A stretch of 64,000 nt of DNA. Source: Kryptolebias marmoratus. Its lineage: Eukaryota > Chordata > Actinopteri > Cyprinodontiformes > Rivulidae. The notes beneath the pieces are model-generated. The model worked only from the letters and a program-made list of their open reading frames with translations, did not search any database and was not told the origin of the DNA. The position numbers were made by a program, and so were the translations under genes. Every line of letters starts with the position of its first letter. The stretch's first letter is position 1. Positions 61,330 through 64,000 of this stretch are shown one piece after another. Where the stretch lies: the NCBI RefSeq assembly GCF_001649575.2, contig NC_051430.1:20310664-20374663 (forward strand), given 5' to 3'.

Positions 61330-61660
61330 TCTCTTAATTGCAAATGTGACTAAAAAAAAAAAACAAAAAAAAAAAACCTCGGAACTTGGCACCATTTCGC
61401 TTCAAAAATAGAAGACCTAAACATGGCTGAAAATTAGAAGATTTTGACGATGTGTTGACACGTTTTATGTTGACTCGATAACAGCTGTGAGCTGAGCTAT
61501 GTGCAGACCCTTGTTGGGTTACAGGCCGTGAAACTCAAGACCTGAGCGGCTGCTGTGACAGAACTCCGCCAGCAGGGGGCTCTGAAGCTCAGATCTCAGC
61601 ATTTTCAACAAAGGCTCAGCTTTCCCCCTGAAAGGTTTTCTCATAGTGACTGACTGACCG
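61330..61660 (+). repeat. duplicated segment, copy 2 (paralogue of golm1 3' region)
   Basis: It aligns with 54410-54720 in the same orientation, upstream of the second protease gene just as copy 1 lies upstream of the first. No golm1 coding sequence is seen with it. Confidence 0.85.
61569..61583 (+). promoter_or_regulatory. CTCF-like motif in duplicated segment copy 2
   Basis: CCAGCAGGGGGCTCT, kept from the duplication although surrounding bases have changed. Confidence 0.45.
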
Positions 61661-61769
61661 ATTAAATCAGTGTTCCAGAATTTGTACTTTGACAGCAGGA
61701 TGTGGAAAAAATTGCTCATTTTCTATTAAGTTTTGCTGATTACAAATTCAGTGTTTTCAAGAAATGCAT

Positions 61770-62670
61770 TAAAAAGTGAAATATTGGGCCACAAGGAAGT
61801 CAGACGCAACCAAATGCCTACAGAGAGCAAGACAGGTCTTGAAGAGCCAGCTGAATGGTAAGAACAAAGTCCATATCATCAACATGTACACAGTGTCTGT
61901 CATCAGATACCCTGTGGGTATAATAACTTGGCCAGAGGAGATAGAAGCCACTGATATCAAGACAAGAAAGCTCCCCACAATGCACAGAGGGGAACTTTTG
62001 TGTCACCCTATGTCCAGCACCCTAAGACTGTAAACCAAGATAAAGGAGGGAGGCAGAGGACTAGTCAGCATCAGAGCCACTAAACCAAGACCCTGGAGTA
62101 CATCAGGAAGAAAGCCCCCAATGATCTGCTAAGTGAATGTCTCAGGGAGCAGGAAGCCAATGTGGAAGAGGAGAAAGAGGAACCATCATGGAAAGATAAG
62201 CCCCTGCACAGCATGTACCCCTGGCAGATTGAGGAAGTGGCTGATATTAACAAATCCTACCAGTGGCTAGAAAAGGGTTGGACTGAAGGACAGCACAGAG
62301 GCACTAATCATGGCAGCACAAGAGCAATATAAGCTGGTGTCTGCCATACAAGGCAGGACCCAAAGTACCGGCTGTGCAAAGGCAGATTATACATTTAACA
62401 CCCTAATCAAGTGGTTGGAATAATGTACAAGAACACTGAACATCTCTATGGACTGGAGGTCCTGCGGTCAAACGCCCTGCTCAGACCTGGCACCAAAAAA
62501 CATTCCAGGCTGATTCAATCATAATTGTACAGCTCTAAATGGAGCTTTCTGATCCAGACGGACAAACAGATGATGGCTGACCAAGCAAACATTGTAGTTG
62601 TTGACAAACTGCAGAAGAAGGCAGTGACAAATGAGAACCACTTAAGGAACAGGGATGAAGAAAAATAAGC
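61770..62670 (+). mobile_element. decayed non-LTR retrotransposon (LINE) ORF fragment
   Basis: Across several frames the plus strand reads as a C-terminal retrotransposon polyprotein: KYWATRKSDATKCLQRARQV, LNGKNKVHIINMYTVSVIRY and GIITWPEEIEATDIKTRKL, then further downstream STEALIMAAQEQYKLVSAIQ. The order resembles the region after the reverse transcriptase in fish LINEs with a restriction-like endonuclease (R2/NeSL type). Many stops and frameshifts, and a degraded zinc-knuckle-like stretch, make it non-functional. It lies between the duplicated golm1-tail segment and the promoter of protease gene 2, and no equivalent is seen at the first locus. Confidence 0.7.
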
Positions 62671-62869
62671 AAATTACAGGGGCTTTTCTAGATGGTGAAT
62701 TTTCTGATGCATTGTTCTAAAAGATGAGTATTTGAGGGAAGAAAAGATCATTTTAAGATGTGGGATAACACTTTTATTAGTACAAATGCACTTAGATCTG
62801 CAGCTCAAAGTCAAATGTGATGCTGCTGTGTAAACTTCCCCACCAGACCATTTTATTGCACTCATCCAT

Positions 62870-63091
62870 GCCTCCCTCAGTCCTCCCTCTGTCATTTGAC
62901 TAACAGTCCATTTGGCTACCATAATAGGTATAGACTCAACATGACAAAAAGAAAAAAACACCTTTATTTCTATTGGCTGTCCACAAGTTCATCCAAAGAT
63001 TTTCTTTCCCCCGATACCTGATAGTTCCTATTAAACACTGAATCATCATCCAGTCAGACACCTGAAGTGATCCACATCAGGAGGAACCACC
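62870..63091 (+). promoter_or_regulatory. promoter of protease-like gene 2, with altered TATA
   Basis: It aligns with the promoter of gene 1: the CAAT box ATTGG is kept at 62972-62976 and GTCAGACACCTGAAGTGATC is kept before the ATG. The position of the TATA box now reads TATTAAAC (63029-63036), a weaker match. Confidence 0.55.
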
Positions 63092-63853
63092 ATGAAGCTT
63101 TGCCTTGTTCTTGTTTTGCTGCTTGCTGGTGAGTTTTTTTTTTTTTTTTTTGCTTCATATAAATTAAGAATAACGGAAAATCTAATTCTGTAGCATTTGC
63201 AATAAAAACTGAACAAAGTCATTATCTACGTTTGCTATACATTTACACATTTTTGACCTGTGTAAGACTAATTGTTTATTAACCTTGCACAAAAAAAATG
63301 CTGTTTTATTTTTTAAATTATTTTGTGTGAGTTTCTGTCATTTCACTGCCACTCGTCCTTCTGTAAGGTTCCGCAGAAGGACGAGCCATTGAGAAGAGGG
63401 TCCTTCAGAGTAATCCCTGTAAAGAAGAGAGGCAGTACCACGTTCAGATAGAGTCTGTTCAGAAAGGGGTGTACTGTGGAGGGGCTCTGCTGAACACCCG
63501 CTGGGTCCTCACTGCCTCTCACTGCGCAGAACGGTAAGACACAGCTTCCAGCACGGTGTCCCATCAGCATCCGGGAGTTAAAAAGCAACAGATGTTAGAA
63601 ATTTAAAAAGGAAAAAAAAAAAAACGTTAAAAGTGAAATGTTTTGACAGCTTTTTCTTCCATCACAAGATGCTCTCCTTTCCTTTCTTTGCAGGGATGTC
63701 AAAGTGAAGCTTGGCCTAAACGTGCCATTGGGAAAAAAACTTTTTTCCACAAATCTGGAGCAAACAATTACTACTGAACAACAGTTTACCTTTAAAGATG
63801 AGGAGGGGAAAGCCCATGACATTATGCTCATAAAACGAAGGTTACGTATGTAA
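63092..63853 (+). pseudogene. second trypsin-fold protease homologue, interrupted in exon 3
   Basis: A tandem paralogue of the 57750-58934 gene. Exons are 63092-63128 (signal peptide, nearly identical), 63368-63533 (IEKR then VLQSNPCKEE, QYHVQIESVQ, the active-site His in LTASHC) and 63694 onward (VKVKLGLN, then HDIMLIK with the catalytic Asp). Homology with gene 1 stops abruptly after the codon for Lys in LIK, at about 63836. The following bases are unrelated, and the frame ends at a TAA (63851-63853). Because the window stops inside the inserted sequence, I cannot see whether exon 3 resumes. A normal gene with an unspliced insertion, a pseudogene and an assembly join all remain possible. 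The Ser195 exon is not visible. Confidence 0.7.
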
Positions 63854-64000
63854 CTACGGTTCTATGAATCCCGGATGACCGCCAGAGGGCGGTGCTGAAA
63901 GCACTGAATGTTCCCTTCGCGCATGCGCAGTTCGAGTAATAGTATCAACAGAGTCACACTTGTGACACATCGGATGATCAATCAGAGGCTATATAGCCTG
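63837..64000 (+). mobile_element. probable mobile element inserted in protease gene 2, class unknown, cut by window end
   Basis: It starts GAAGGTTACGTATGTAACTA, an imperfect palindrome (GTTACGTATGTAAC), then continues GGATGACCGCCAGAGGGCGG and CGCGCATGCGCAGTTCGAG. I recognise this as part of a high-copy fish interspersed repeat, though I cannot give its class. It carries a CTCF-like motif (63879-63893) and a TATA-like ATATAG near its visible end. The far terminus and any target-site duplication are outside the window. Confidence 0.6.
63879..63893 (+). promoter_or_regulatory. CTCF-like motif within terminal mobile element
   Basis: CCGCCAGAGGGCGGT fits the CTCF core well. If the element is high-copy, it may spread such motifs. 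Confidence 0.4.

Overview
This is vertebrate nuclear DNA, almost certainly from a ray-finned (teleost) fish. It has small GT-AG exons in long AT-rich introns, CpG-rich promoters, and several dispersed repeat families that I recognise from teleost genomes. The protein-coding content matches vertebrate genes closely. The species cannot be named from the window alone.

Layout. (1) About 1-20.5 kb, minus strand: most of nipbl, the cohesin loader. Thirty-nine coding exons run from the start codon at 17150 to the window edge, inside the C-terminal HEAT-repeat region. A non-coding first exon and a CpG-rich promoter lie near 20.06-20.5 kb. (2) About 23.8-32.8 kb, minus strand: slc1a3, the glial glutamate transporter EAAT1/GLAST. 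All nine coding exons are present, giving about 537 aa. (3) About 33-41.4 kb: repeat-rich intergenic DNA with no gene I can support. (4) 42.3-47.7 kb, plus strand: lmbrd2, 17 coding exons, about 683 aa. (5) 50.2-54.0 kb, plus strand: golm1, a Golgi type II membrane protein, nine coding exons, about 411 aa. (6) 57.7-64 kb, plus strand: two tandem trypsin-fold genes. The first is complete, but the residue at the catalytic serine position is alanine. The second is interrupted by a probable mobile element that runs off the window end.

Reading frame and splice phase were followed by hand through every exon of these genes, and each junction agrees with the next. nipbl, slc1a3 and lmbrd2 are neighbours on human 5p13, so that block is ancestral. 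golm1 and the protease pair look like a lineage-specific addition.

Points for a second look: the Ser-to-Ala protease homologue and its broken sister; a duplicated block that also carries sequence from the golm1 3' end; a 0.3-kb near-repeat across a single N inside nipbl whose second copy has an 11-base exon deletion (probably two haplotypes left unmerged); and a set of CTCF-like motifs at the nipbl promoter, in both copies of the golm1-tail duplication, and in the terminal mobile element. No CRISPR array, operon or wholly new multi-gene system is visible.
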